From a virus: a stretch of 38,015 nt of DNA. The notes under the pieces were generated by a model, which ran no database searches, was not told where the DNA came from, and saw only the letters and a list, made by a program, of their open reading frames with translations. Location of the stretch: positions 1-38,015 of IMG/VR virus record IMGVR_UViG_3300025141_000291; one strand, written 5' to 3'. Numbering within the stretch: the stretch's first letter is position 1; every line of letters begins with the position of its first letter. Position numbers and translations under genes: made by a program. Positions 16,582-26,900 of this stretch are shown here, in pieces.

Positions 16582-18731
16582 CCCACCCTCTCTCTTTTGA
16601 GATCAAAGCTTCCCGCAGGACCGGCTTCAATTAGTGCACGTTTGATGTCAATAATCTCCTGTCCGCCTAGAGCAATTGATAGATTTAAATTTATCGGTCT
16701 GTCTTCTGCAGGAGTCCTGGGTGGAGAAGCAGTAGTAAGACGTCCACCGGGCCTTCTGTCTTCAAGAAGTGCCCGCTCCTGTGTTAACAGAGATTCCTCT
16801 CCTAAACGATCTGCTCTGTCCTGGAGGTCATTAAGAAGCTGCGTCTCAAAGTCACTTACCGGTGAAACAGCTGGCTCCACAGCTTCAGAATAGTCTTCTA
16901 ATATTGCAGAACCCATTGCATGTATCGCACGAGTGACAGCGCCACCAGGCTTTCCAATAAGAACTTCGTCACCTGGATCTCCAAGCTCAAATGCAGGACC
17001 CCCTACAGCTGGGACATAAAGATCTCCAGCTGGTGTCGGTGGAGTTCCTGGCGATCCAGTTGTCCCACCAACTTCAAGATTTATCGGACGCATACCTGCT
17101 TCAACCTGATCTGAGATGTAGGCGCCTGACTGCCGTAAGCCGGCTTGACCCTCGGAGGTGTCCAACCCTTCAAATAGACTATGTGGCATGGTTGCGCCCA
17201 TAGTCCTGACCTCAGATGCAATTCCCGTATTTAGACCGTTAATTCCAACCAGCATATTGTCCCTGATGCCTCCGACCATTTCAAGAACTGCCTGACCTGT
17301 ACCTCCCTCCTCGTCACCCAACATTCCTGCAACAGCTTCTGGAACAGCTGTTTGAGCTGTTGCTGCAAATTCAGTTAAGTTTGCATCTGCAACTAGAGCA
17401 GAGTTTGCAAGAGCAGAAAGATCTCTCATTGCCATTCTATTCATAACAGTCTCAGAGAACTTTCCTTGAAGCTCTGGGATGTGACCCATTGATGTTGCAA
17501 GTGAGTCAAGTGCCTCTGAAGTTGATAGAATCCCTCTCTCAGCAGTTTCCTCTGTAGCAGCTGTAAGCTCATCCATATTGGCAACGACACGATCTGGATC
17601 AAACAGTCTGGCAGCTGCCTCTGTATCTAGACCAGCCTGAGATGCAAGCAGGTTCTTCTGCTGGACTGTCAGATTTTCAAAGTCCTGCCCTGTTGAAAGA
17701 AATCCCTCTCTGAGCATCATCATGGCTTCGAACGGATCTTTAGATGCTGCCTCCATCATTCCCATGGTGTCAATCTGCATTCCAAATACTGTATTTAGAT
17801 TTGCCAGAGATTCAGCAGCAGTATCAAAGTTCATGAACTTCGTCGTTACAGCTTCAAGATCCTTGACCTCTAGGCCTATAGATCTTAGTCCGCCAACAGT
17901 AGTTGCAGCAGTTTCAACAGAGACGTTTGCAAATGTCTCAAAGTTTGTTGAGATTTCAAGTATTCCTCTAGCTATAACCTTGTTAGAGTCACCAGTTACA
18001 GCTGCTATTGAGTTTGAATATGTTGTAATCTCACGAAGAATATCATTGCTAAACTCTCCAGACTTACTGAATTGGGCGTCCATTGCGTCCATCATTTCTG
18101 TTGAAGTAAATCCCAGGCCTTTTGCCATAAGTGCAGAAGATGCGATCTGAGCATTTGCATCCTCGCCCATATCCCTCATGGCTGCATATCCAGATCCAAC
18201 AGCGCCATAAACTTCCTGAGCATATCCAGCATACGCTTCAAATGTTCCAAAGTAGTATGGCATCGAGGTGTTCATAAAGTCATTGAACATCTCGTCTACT
18301 AGACCGCCTACCTGTAATCCAAAATTCTCCGACGATGTTGTAAACTCATCAACCTGGTGCTGATAGTTTGTTCCAAGACCTTCGAGAAGATCCATGAATA
18401 CATTTTTCTTTTGCTGAAACTCAGCTAGCGAGGTAAGACTTTCATAGTATGCATCTATTCCCTGTCTAGCTTGATCAGCTCCCTGGCTTATTGAGGTCAT
18501 AAATGTTGCAGCAGAAGTTGATGCAGCTGCACCAAACGCCTCTAGTGAGGTAAGTGTGCCCTGTGCCTGTTCGTTGAGGTCCTCTAGAGCACCCCCAGCA
18601 TCAATGTATGACTGCCGGAGTTCACGGACACGATCAGTTAGTGTCCCAGTTCTTCGGATTTCGTCTTCTAGCGCTTGTTTCGCTGCTGCGACTGCTGCTG
18701 GATCGGGGGTTGTACCTGATGGGTCAGTCAT
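16578..18731 (-). CDS. Tail tape measure protein (T4 gp29 role)
   Basis: This 717-residue, Ala/Met/Gln/Glu-rich, mostly helical protein has the layout of tape measures. Long helices near the start (about 15-60) lead into repeated helical pairs (about 150-430) with EMMDAMDAQFSKSG and ALMAKGLGFTSTEMM segments typical of tape-measure helical domains. A Pro/Gly-rich linker and a C-terminal strand region follow. No strong membrane segment is seen. At about 0.15 nm per residue the length would set a tail near 108 nm, close to the T4 tail. It lies directly after the tail chaperone and its frameshift extension, the canonical position in tail operons. GAGG lies 9 bases before the ATG, and the stop overlaps the next start. 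Confidence 0.8.
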   Translation of the reverse strand: MTDPSGTTPDPAAVAAAKQALEDEIRRTGTLTDRVRELRQSYIDAGGALEDLNEQAQGTLTSLEAFGAAASTSAATFMTSISQGADQARQGIDAYYESLTSLAEFQQKKNVFMDLLEGLGTNYQHQVDEFTTSSENFGLQVGGLVDEMFNDFMNTSMPYYFGTFEAYAGYAQEVYGAVGSGYAAMRDMGEDANAQIASSALMAKGLGFTSTEMMDAMDAQFSKSGEFSNDILREITTYSNSIAAVTGDSNKVIARGILEISTNFETFANVSVETAATTVGGLRSIGLEVKDLEAVTTKFMNFDTAAESLANLNTVFGMQIDTMGMMEAASKDPFEAMMMLREGFLSTGQDFENLTVQQKNLLASQAGLDTEAAARLFDPDRVVANMDELTAATEETAERGILSTSEALDSLATSMGHIPELQGKFSETVMNRMAMRDLSALANSALVADANLTEFAATAQTAVPEAVAGMLGDEEGGTGQAVLEMVGGIRDNMLVGINGLNTGIASEVRTMGATMPHSLFEGLDTSEGQAGLRQSGAYISDQVEAGMRPINLEVGGTTGSPGTPPTPAGDLYVPAVGGPAFELGDPGDEVLIGKPGGAVTRAIHAMGSAILEDYSEAVEPAVSPVSDFETQLLNDLQDRADRLGEESLLTQERALLEDRRPGGRLTTASPPRTPAEDRPINLNLSIALGGQEIIDIKRALIEAGPAGSFDLKRERVG

Positions 18732-18774
18732 AGATCTCTACCTCTACATATTAAGTATTCAGATCTCAAGAACA

Positions 18775-19014
18775 TCACTTGAAACTTCTTTTGTCAGAGC
18801 CCATTAGATTGACAGTAGGTCCCGTGTCCTCGGTTATCATATTCTGCTCTCTCATTTGGTTCCGCTTCTTTACATCCTGGACAAGCTTTTCAATAAACCA
18901 TCTTCTGTATCTAATGGGCATTCTCCTGCACTCATCGTAACCCATTCCAAGGTGCTTAATGAGAGTAAATATCTCTTCTAATACAGATAATCTGTAACTA
19001 GAGCTTAGGCCAAA
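18775..19014 (-). CDS. C-terminal extension of the tail-assembly chaperone, reached by +1 frameshift
   Basis: This frame lies +1 to the upstream 284-residue gene. It stays open from about 19040 and ends at a TGA at 18775-18777, giving 79 residues after the slip. It has no ATG, GTG or TTG start until an ATG at 18945, which lacks a good ribosome site and would cut off the helix RLSVLEEIFTLIKHLGMGYDE. The remainder, RMPIRYRRWFIEKLVQDVKKRNQ, is strongly helical and basic. The coding quality before the first start and the T7 run at the junction support expression as a fused 358-residue product. Tail chaperones made by frameshift (lambda G/GT type) sit in exactly this place, between the tube and tape-measure genes. 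The +1 (or -2) shift is inferred. Confidence 0.72.
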   Translation of the reverse strand, partial: FGLSSSYRLSVLEEIFTLIKHLGMGYDECRRMPIRYRRWFIEKLVQDVKKRNQMREQNMITEDTGPTVNLMGSDKRSFK

Positions 19015-19852
19015 AAAAGCTTGAGCCCATGGGGAGGCTCACCTCCGAAACTCTTCCACATGCTTTGCAGTCAAGTTTTCCGATCATTTCGATTCCAGGT
19101 TCATTTTCACTTATATATTTTCTCAGCCTGCTAGAATCCATTGCAGGCATGCTTTCAATAAACTTTGAAATTTTATTTCTATCTTCTATTCCATCAATAG
19201 ACAGGACAGAAAATTTAAGCCTTCTCGTTACAGTGCTTCCGATATAGTCGTCTGGAAACAGCTGAGCCATCTTCTTAGATTCAGCCTCAATTAAATCATT
19301 ATCCTTTCCAGTGAGAAATTTAAATCTAACAGTCTTCTTTGTGACCGGTAGCTTATACTCAAAGCAATTTTGACCCTCAGTGACAGGAGATATCTTCAAT
19401 CTCTTTATAGGCATATCTGCTAGGTTAAATGTTCTGAGATCAACAGATAGACATTTTGGACATGTGGAGTTTGCATTATATTCCGGACCGTAACCTGTGA
19501 TTCTAACTGCGACCATAAGTGCATTTCTGTCTCCCACAAGAAGATCTTCAACTCTGATGTCTCCATCCATTATGCATGATCTAAGTAGCTCAATTATCAC
19601 AGTTCCATTTGCTGCTAGTGCCCTAGAAGATAAGATATCCTCCTCTTTTGCAGTCATTGCCTTTATATTAACTGTACTCTTTCCATGCATTGGGCTTCCG
19701 GGTGGGTAAAGAATACCGTTTGAGGGAAGCGGAACAGCTTCAACTGGAATCTCCCAGCCAAAATCTTCAGAAAGAACATTTCTCGTTGGAATTCCATGCT
19801 GCTGCCCTCCCTCAGAAAAAATCTTATTTCTATCCTCTCTAGAATTTGACAC
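18998..19852 (-). CDS. Tail/baseplate assembly protein, T4 gp26-like, with four-cysteine zinc site
   Basis: This 284-residue protein carries two CxxC pairs, C131/C134 (CPKC) and C262/C265 (CKAC), a likely zinc site. The second pair is followed by a strand and SSFFWPKL before the stop. This resembles the T4 baseplate-hub assembly protein family (gp26-like) used in early tail assembly. The start is GTG with AGGAG 8 bases upstream. The zero-frame end runs through TTT TTT TGG, where a one-base forward slip joins the 79-residue extension at 18775. Zero-frame product and fused product would be the short and long chaperone forms. It follows the tail tube gene and precedes the tape measure. The chaperone role is inferred from place and gene structure. 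Confidence 0.72.
   Translation of the reverse strand: MSNSREDRNKIFSEGGQQHGIPTRNVLSEDFGWEIPVEAVPLPSNGILYPPGSPMHGKSTVNIKAMTAKEEDILSSRALAANGTVIIELLRSCIMDGDIRVEDLLVGDRNALMVAVRITGYGPEYNANSTCPKCLSVDLRTFNLADMPIKRLKISPVTEGQNCFEYKLPVTKKTVRFKFLTGKDNDLIEAESKKMAQLFPDDYIGSTVTRRLKFSVLSIDGIEDRNKISKFIESMPAMDSSRLRKYISENEPGIEMIGKLDCKACGRVSEVSLPMGSSFFWPKL
19012..19018 (-). other. Candidate +1 frameshift slippery site (T7)
   Basis: Seven T residues in the coding strand read TTT TTT TGG in frame, 12 bases before the in-frame stop. A one-base forward slip of Phe-tRNA gives TTT TTT then GGC and enters the open +1 frame. Loss of one U by polymerase slippage would have the same effect. No stable stem was identified downstream by eye. 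Confidence 0.6.
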
Positions 19853-19903
19853 AATTATCTCCTGTTATTTCTAAATTCTAATCAAATAAGTGACATCAGT
19901 AAA

Positions 19904-19928
19904 CAAGGTCCACATAATGTGGACCTTG
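19904..19928 (-). terminator. Hairpin after the tail tube gene
   Basis: A perfect 11-bp stem (CAAGGTCCACA / TGTGGACCTTG) with a 3-base loop lies 23 bases after the tail tube stop. Only UUU follows on the transcript, so it may be an attenuating terminator or a 3'-end stabiliser that raises tube mRNA over the downstream tail genes. Confidence 0.5.
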
Positions 19929-19951
19929 AAATATTTGTAGGTATATAGAGA

Positions 19952-20443
19952 TCAGTACTGAAGAACGCAGTTGTCAAATCTTATCGATAGGGCAACTTCT
20001 AACATTGTTCCCTCATCATCGTATGATAGATCTCCATATTTTGCTGTCTTTAACCAGCAGCCCTTTATATCCCATAGCTCAACAACTGTCCCAACAGGGT
20101 CAAGGAGCTTAAGCTGACAGTCTCTCTTATAGAAGTCAGCATATCCTGCTCTTCCTGAGACTGATTCATAGTGTGTTCTTATCCATTCCATTACCTGCTG
20201 TGCACCAGAGGGTGCAATTGGGTCGTGAAGTGTCACGCTTATCTCATCAAACGTTAAGCGTCCTGCAAGATATCTAATTGAATTGATAAATTTAATAGGA
20301 GTCTCAGCAATTGAGAATCCTGGTCTTGCTGCCGTTTTAATTAGAAAGGCGTCAATTCCCTCTATAGCGAAAACCCATCTAAATTTTCTTTTGGGTTCAA
20401 ACTTATTAGGAAGTAAGTCGTTAACTGAAAGTGTTTCTGCCAT
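19952..20443 (-). CDS. Tail tube protein, T4 gp19-like
   Basis: This protein has 163 residues, the same length as T4 gp19. It shows the gp19 strand order: FRWVFAIEGIDAFLIKTAARPGFS (about 22-45), then KFINSIRYLAGRLTFDEISVTLHDPI (about 51-76), a helix with QVMEWIRTHYE (about 83-93), and a strand-rich end with KLLDPVGTVVELWDIKGCW and ALSIRFDNCVLQY. These tubes are stacked hexamers through which DNA passes. It follows the second sheath gene and is separated from the gp26-like gene by a hairpin. AGGAG lies about 11 bases before the ATG. The last residues have the aromatic strand expected at the tube end. No cysteine or signal peptide oddity is seen. Confidence 0.92.
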   Translation of the reverse strand: MAETLSVNDLLPNKFEPKRKFRWVFAIEGIDAFLIKTAARPGFSIAETPIKFINSIRYLAGRLTFDEISVTLHDPIAPSGAQQVMEWIRTHYESVSGRAGYADFYKRDCQLKLLDPVGTVVELWDIKGCWLKTAKYGDLSYDDEGTMLEVALSIRFDNCVLQY

Positions 20444-20498
20444 CTTTTTAATTCTCCTGAGGGATCCTATGTTCTAAGTATTCTTCAATTTTGTTTTT

Positions 20499-23400
20499 CT
20501 AGACTTCCGCACCAGCATTTGTGACGACAAAGTCAAGAGCAATAAACTCAGCTGTTCTAGTCGGCTGAACAAAGATCTTTCCTCTGATGGTATTATTCTC
20601 TATATCTGCTTGTGTGGTTGTGGTTGTGTCAATAATGACCTTGTAGCGATCAAGTCCACTCTTTTCCTGAATCTTTTGCAGGATTGGATTGACCAAGCTT
20701 GTAAATTTCTCTAAAGTTGACTCTCTATTTGGTTCGAAGAGAAGCGTGTTTGCTATTCCTCTAACCTTTCTTCTAATATCAATTAGAAGTCTTCTAACAT
20801 TAACTCTATCCAGAGCAGAAGCTGCTGAAAGAAGCGTCTTCTGTCCCCAGACTACGACACCAGTTCCCGGGAAGTCAGTAATTGGGTTAATATCTGCATC
20901 ATAAAGATTGTCAAGGTTTGCCCTATTAAGATCAACAGATGCCTGTACAACTGATGATAGAGCACCTCTTGAGAATCCTGCAGGTGCGAACCATGGATGT
21001 CCAAGTGCGTCATTAAGTGAAAATGCACCAAGAACAGCCACAGAAGGTGGACATCTAACATTTGTTCTTGTTACTGGATCCTGAATTACTACATCAGGGA
21101 AGTATGCAGCTGCAAATGATGAGTCTAGTGCGCGATTCTTAAATGCTGTTACTGTGTCACTAACATTGATATTTTGAACAGAGGATGTAACAACGTTGTT
21201 TAATACGTCTCTCTCTTCAATATCCATAATGTACATAGAGTCAAATCTATTTTCGACTGCATCTACCGCATAGTCTGTAATTGACTCGTCTCTCATTCCT
21301 GGAACAGCTAAGAGCTTAATCTCAACATCAGATCTATTTGCCATGATGTCGATAGCCTTTCTAAACGAAGCCACTGTGGGGCCTTCTTTTCCTCCTTGAT
21401 TTGTGGAGTCGTCCATCTCTCTCTTTGCAGCATTATCTCTTAGCTTTGCCTTGTCTTCATTGAATATATTTGTTCCATTAAATCCTCCTTGTAGGAAGAA
21501 TGTAAACTTAGCATATCTTCTGTTTCCAACTAAGCCAAGGTCATCAACTGAAAATGCTCTTGTCTTAAGAGTTCTATCTATTGATATTCCTCCCGCTCTA
21601 ACATATGATGCGCTGACCCATTCTTTTGGATCAGCATTTCCATCAGATCCAGTTCTAATCTTAATCCTCTCAAGAGAGAAGATGTTATTATTAAATCTAT
21701 CTGAATCTAAGATTCCGTTCGCAACTGTATCTGCTGTTCCAGCATTATTTCCAACAGAAAACTTCTGATTATCAAGTGAGAAATCTGGAAAATACTTTGC
21801 ATAATTTGCAAGAGACATGTCAAATAGATCTGGCTTGTTCGGTTGAGTGGGATCTGTCTTTCTAGATGACTGAATACCCCAGAATAGCTGTGCTGATGTT
21901 CTCTTCTTATTTCCTGTTCCAAAGTTTAAGTGCCCTCTGAATGGAATTGGCGGCTCAACAGTTAGCTTCATAGATCCAGTGAGATCATCCTCGAAGTTTG
22001 CAGCGCCGTGTCCCAGAGTTGCAATAACATCTGACCCTGATGTTACAAGGTGATTAGGTCCCCTAAATCCCATGGGAAGTGCATTATCAGGAACCTCTCC
22101 AGCCTTTTGTGAAGCTCCGATCTTAAGTCTAATATATTTAGACTGATTTGGGAAGTCTCCATCTACGACTAGCTTTTGTGAATCTGATGATTGGTCGAAA
22201 TCAAAGTATATCTTTTGATCACCTATGACTCTTGCAAAATACCTTTCAGACTCAGGATCCATCGATAGACCTCTAAATGACTCAAGTACAACCTTCTCTT
22301 CATCTGTGTCGAAGAAGTCTCTAACAACTAGGTCAAACTTTCCAAACCTATTAACATCAGAATTTGACTTAGCAAGGTTTTCAATTGAAACCTTATAGCT
22401 AGTGCTAACTGTGTCACCATCAGAAAGTGCCTCTACTCTAAATAGCTCGTATGGCCTTCCACCAAAGTTTTGAGATATAACATACGGTGACTTAGCGGTT
22501 GTAAACCTATCTTCAAATGATCTATATTCTGGAATTGTTGAGCTTCCACCAGCCTGTCCAACAGCACTTATCGATCCAGTTGTAATGAATATGCAGTCAT
22601 TATAATCAGCGTGTGATGTCGCTCCTTCACCAGAGATTCGCTCTGTTGCACCTGGTGTTAATACTCCAGATCCAGTTGGGACTGCCATTGATGAGTGTAT
22701 GTCGTAATGAGAGTATAGAAGGTGACCTGCCTGCTCTATTAGTGTAGGATCTGTATTAAAGACTCTTGAAATATAGGATGGAGAATTAACATCAAAAGAT
22801 GCTGATATAATTCTGCTGTAAGCACCTGTTCCCTTGAGGCCATTTAAGAAGAGAACGAAATCTTGATTACTTACTGTCATCGATCCAGTTAACCCACCTC
22901 GCAGTGAAGAGTGGCCTAGCTGTCCAATCGCATCCGAAGCCGGTCCGCTTCCTGGAGCTGTTACCTGGTAGTTTCCAGATAGTAGCGGCATAACACCAGA
23001 TGCTGAAAATAGAACACCTCTGAGGATTGGAATGGCGCGATTGTCATCAACACCTCCGGTAAATCCTGAGATTGTATAAATATTATCAGCTGTTACAACT
23101 GCGCGCGTAATCGTTTTATTACCTACGTATCCGCCCAATGCCTGTGTTAAAGTAAGAGTATCGTTTGCTGCATCTGCTGTTGACACTGCTATTGTGATTG
23201 CGCCGTTGTGCCCATTTGCACTTTCAATCGCAGCTTTAATTTGAGCTGCTACTTCACCAGCTGTTGTCTTACCGTTAATCTGTATTCTAACATTACCTGA
23301 TTCATCCACAGTACCAGTTGCATCGTCGTCGTCGTCGTCAAAAATATATGTTTTTGTCGTACTATGGCCGCTGGTTATAGTTAGTGTGCCCGCATCATAC

Positions 23401-23930
23401 TGTGAAACTGTTGCTGATACTGCCACTATTGTGGCTGTGGCAGCTGTTTGAGAAGTTTCCTGTATTCCCGCATCACTAAAGTATGTGCTACCTGCTGACT
23501 CTGACATGTAGCAGCCTATGAAGTGAACATTTCCTCTTTCTCCGCTTTCATTTGCGTATGGGTTTGCACCTATGATTCCATTTGCCTGTACCTGTTCTGC
23601 ACCTACAACAAATCCTGCGTTTGTCACCTTACCAGAAGAAGTGTTTCTCTTCTTTCCGTCTCCGACACCGAGAACTCTTACGTACGTAAGCGCTTGTGAA
23701 TTTTTTAACCACTCACTAACAGCAAGTGGTCCAAACTTTTCACCATCTGTCTCGCCAAATGTAGCTACGAACTCTGAAAAATTAGCAACTGTTACGGGTA
23801 CAAATGCCGGACCAAGGTCGGCAGTTCCAATAACACCTGCAGGAACACCCACAGGGCCCGTAACACTTGGTGTTGAAAGATCAATTTCTCTTGTGCTAAC
23901 ACCTGCACTTTTGAATGTCAACTCAGCCAT
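20499..23930 (-). CDS. Tail sheath protein, paralogue B, with inserted Ig-like module
   Basis: This 1143-residue protein has the sheath N-terminus (TFKSAGVSTREIDLS, then PAGVIGTADLGPAFVPVTVANF) and a typical sheath C-terminus: HPWFAPAGFSRGAL, VVWGQKTLLSAASALDRVNVRR, and PTRTAEFIALDFVVTN. Between residues about 161 and 296 sits a module with IFDDDDDDATGTVD, VRIQINGKTTA and NGHNGAITI that is absent from the adjacent paralogue. The two genes are related along most of their length. T4 gp18 has 659 residues, so both sheaths are large. The ATG at 23930 has GGAG 9 bases upstream; a TTG at 23945 is less likely because it lies within the ribosome site. Two sheath types may build one contractile sheath together. 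Confidence 0.93.
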   Translation of the reverse strand: MAELTFKSAGVSTREIDLSTPSVTGPVGVPAGVIGTADLGPAFVPVTVANFSEFVATFGETDGEKFGPLAVSEWLKNSQALTYVRVLGVGDGKKRNTSSGKVTNAGFVVGAEQVQANGIIGANPYANESGERGNVHFIGCYMSESAGSTYFSDAGIQETSQTAATATIVAVSATVSQYDAGTLTITSGHSTTKTYIFDDDDDDATGTVDESGNVRIQINGKTTAGEVAAQIKAAIESANGHNGAITIAVSTADAANDTLTLTQALGGYVGNKTITRAVVTADNIYTISGFTGGVDDNRAIPILRGVLFSASGVMPLLSGNYQVTAPGSGPASDAIGQLGHSSLRGGLTGSMTVSNQDFVLFLNGLKGTGAYSRIISASFDVNSPSYISRVFNTDPTLIEQAGHLLYSHYDIHSSMAVPTGSGVLTPGATERISGEGATSHADYNDCIFITTGSISAVGQAGGSSTIPEYRSFEDRFTTAKSPYVISQNFGGRPYELFRVEALSDGDTVSTSYKVSIENLAKSNSDVNRFGKFDLVVRDFFDTDEEKVVLESFRGLSMDPESERYFARVIGDQKIYFDFDQSSDSQKLVVDGDFPNQSKYIRLKIGASQKAGEVPDNALPMGFRGPNHLVTSGSDVIATLGHGAANFEDDLTGSMKLTVEPPIPFRGHLNFGTGNKKRTSAQLFWGIQSSRKTDPTQPNKPDLFDMSLANYAKYFPDFSLDNQKFSVGNNAGTADTVANGILDSDRFNNNIFSLERIKIRTGSDGNADPKEWVSASYVRAGGISIDRTLKTRAFSVDDLGLVGNRRYAKFTFFLQGGFNGTNIFNEDKAKLRDNAAKREMDDSTNQGGKEGPTVASFRKAIDIMANRSDVEIKLLAVPGMRDESITDYAVDAVENRFDSMYIMDIEERDVLNNVVTSSVQNINVSDTVTAFKNRALDSSFAAAYFPDVVIQDPVTRTNVRCPPSVAVLGAFSLNDALGHPWFAPAGFSRGALSSVVQASVDLNRANLDNLYDADINPITDFPGTGVVVWGQKTLLSAASALDRVNVRRLLIDIRRKVRGIANTLLFEPNRESTLEKFTSLVNPILQKIQEKSGLDRYKVIIDTTTTTQADIENNTIRGKIFVQPTRTAEFIALDFVVTNAGAEV
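23043..23450 (-). other. Domain insertion within sheath paralogue B
   Basis: Residues about 161-296 are a self-contained Ser/Thr/Ala-rich module with a D6 run, encoded by five GAC and one GAT codons at 23322-23339, and a TITSGHSTTKTYIFDD-like strand pair. The two sheath paralogues align to its left and right, so an insertion in one copy is the simplest reading. The module type is common in structural proteins of aquatic phages (by memory of such sequences), suggesting exchange between phage genes. Edges are approximate. Confidence 0.65.
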
Positions 23931-23968
23931 TCTAGTCTTCTCCAAAAACTCTTATCATTAAATATAAA

Positions 23969-26900
23969 TTACTCAAAGCTTACACCTGAATTAGTGACGA
24001 TAAAATCAACAGCAATAAATTCTACTGCCCTTGTTGGAACAAGGACTATTCTTCCATTTAGCCTATTTGACTCAATATCTTCAACTGTGTTATTGCTTTC
24101 ATCCATAATAACCCTAAACTTATCTATACCCTGTTGATTTTGAACTGTAGAAAGTAAAGGAGTAACCTGAGATATGAATTTTGCCCTAGTCGTAGGTGTA
24201 TTCTGCTCAAATACAAGCTTCTTGGCAACATCTGAGACTAGCCTCTTGACCTCAAGTAACATTCTTCTAACATTTACTCTATCTAGTGCCGATCTGGCCT
24301 GCTGTAGTGTTTTTTGTCCAAATATAACATATCCTGCCTGTGGAAATGATGCTATTGGATTAATTCTTGAATCATAAAGATCATCTCTGTCAGCGCTATT
24401 TAGCCTTGTGGCTGCATTAGAGACATTTGATAGTGCAGCCCTATTAAATCCTGCAGGTGCGAACCACGGATATGCTACTGAATCATTAAAGCCAAGTGCA
24501 CTTAGCGCTGCTATTGATGCAGGAACTCTTACAGGTGAACCTGTTCTATCATCTGTGATGCTAACATCTGGGAAGTATGTAGCTGCATAGTTGTTATCTA
24601 TTGCCCTTCCATCAAAAGTTTCCTTTGTCTTTGATACGCTTGGCTTAAGATCATCACTGTCAAATATTCTCACACTAGAATCTGTGTAGCTTGGAATATC
24701 CATAAGGTATATTGCCTGGCTATAGTCTCTTGTCTTATCTGCAGCATGATCTGTAACGAAGCTATCTCTTATTCCAGGAATTGACAAGATATTGATTCTT
24801 GTAATCATTGGATCAGTCATTATATCTATTGCAGATTTATAGGATGCTACAGTTGCATTATACCTGCCGGCACCAGATGTTGAAGAAGAGTCTAGCCCAA
24901 TATCTAGATCACCACCTGCTGCGGGTGCTGTTATAGATGCCTTTCCTCTTGCGTCACCTGAGCTAGCTCTGTCATTCATTCTAGACATGTCTAGGTCTAG
25001 AATATTAGTTCCATCAAACCCGCCGTGCATAATGTTTGTGAACTTCATGTACTCACTAAATCTATTAAAATATACAGATGACGTTAGTGTTAGAAGTGAA
25101 GCAAAAGTAAGCCTGTGATCAGTAGCTGTTTTCTCTCTAATTGTGTAGTTCTTTCCTGGGCTGATTCTTCCATTTCTAATGTAAGCCGCTTCTAACATGT
25201 GCTCTTTTGCTGTTCCAGTTAAATTTGAATCTACAGTTGTAATTAGTGCCCTCTTTGTACCCGCAGAGTCAAGAGTCGTGCTTAGAGCAACCTTTCCAAG
25301 TGTAAACCTATTATTAGAGAATGCATCTGCTCCAGAACCTGTAACAAGCGCGTCGAGCTTTTTGATTCCGAGAAGCTTAGTATATGTTCTAACAAGTTCA
25401 TTTGTCTCAGAAGATGCATTTGCATTTAAAACTGCATTTCCTAGTGAGCCTGTTCTAGGGCACCTTGTTGTCTTTACACCCCAGTAATACTTGCTATTAA
25501 CTCTCTCATTTGTTCCAGGGTATCCTGCATATCCAGACTTCGCTGCAGTTCCCTGCGTGACCTTGAATGTCATAGGTACTGGTGGAACAATAGATCCTGA
25601 AAGATGGCCATCTTCTCCGTATGCAGTTGTACTTCCTGATACAATCCCTAGCCTGATTCCGCCAGATCCGCCATTAAGAACATCGTCTTTAATTCTACTA
25701 GGAACTTCAGAAATTATTGTAGTATCAGCGAGAAGGTTATTTGTCTTTAGTACAGGAAGACCTCTAAATCCAAAAGGCAATGCACTAGCTGGAACATTTC
25801 CATTCTTAAGATCATCACTAAATACTATCCTTACCCTGCTTGAAACATTGGGATAGTCGCCGCTTATTACATATCTTCTTTCATCTGGATCAAGTGTGTC
25901 AAAGTTATACTTAACACTTAGATCGCCGATCTTTCTTCCGACAAAGTTCTCATCATTTGGATCTAGTGTGCAGAGAGGATATTGCTCAAGTATTTGAGGT
26001 GCTGTATCTGAATCATCAAATGCCCTTACTTGAACTGTGAATGATCCATACTCATTCTTTGGATCTGTTGACTTTCTAAGATTTGCTATTGAAACCTTAT
26101 ACATGTCGCATGTATTTTTACCATCTGCAAGGGTCTCGAAGTAGAACAGATCAAAGACTGTAGTTCCAAAGTCCTGAGATGTAAAGAATGTAGTTTTTGA
26201 TGGACTGTATCTTGTATCAAATCTTCCGTACATGTCTCTGTATGTAAGAGATGTATCTCCTGATCCATCAGATGTCTGTGACGTTCCAGACATGACGCCA
26301 ACATAGCTTGCAGCTGATGCAACCTCATCCTCAACAGCAAAATCTGCGTAAAGAAGGTGTTGTTCTGCCTGAAATCTATTCGGGTCAGTATTCAGTATCT
26401 TTGCAATATAGTCATCATTTGTAGGATTTAGAGAAGCAGTCATAATTCTAATTCCTGATATTCCATCATCACTTGCAAATGTAGATCCAACAGAGCTAGA
26501 GATGACAATTTTAAACTTCTTATATGTGTCAGATGAATTTTCGTCTGTACCCATTCTTGCAATGTCTTCTAGAGACGCTGAGGTTGGGTATGTTCCATCA
26601 TAGTTTAGTAGCTGGACTCTGCTTCCTGTTGATGAAAATATCATAGCTCTAACGAGGAATACATCTCCTCCTGCTGCTACATTAAAGCTATCATTATCAG
26701 TAAATACTGGATAGCCAAATGTCTCCCATGAATGGACTTCATGCTTTGCACCTATAAACTGAACAGCACCCTTATAGCCTTGCTTTGAACCCTGTGCTTC
26801 TGTTGCAACTGATCCTTTAATTCTAAACCCTGCATTCTTAACAGTTCCTAGATTTGTGGTATTGTGAATATCGGTACTATTTTCATTTGCGCCCGCACCG

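Noticed and set aside
18943-18945. Independent small gene starting at ATG 18945
   Set aside because: There is no usable ribosome site, and the coding pattern runs well upstream without a start, which fits a frameshift extension better.
23931-23945. Sheath B start at TTG 23945
   Set aside because: The TTG lies within the GGAG ribosome site of the ATG at 23930, which gives the MAEL-type start, similar to sheath A.
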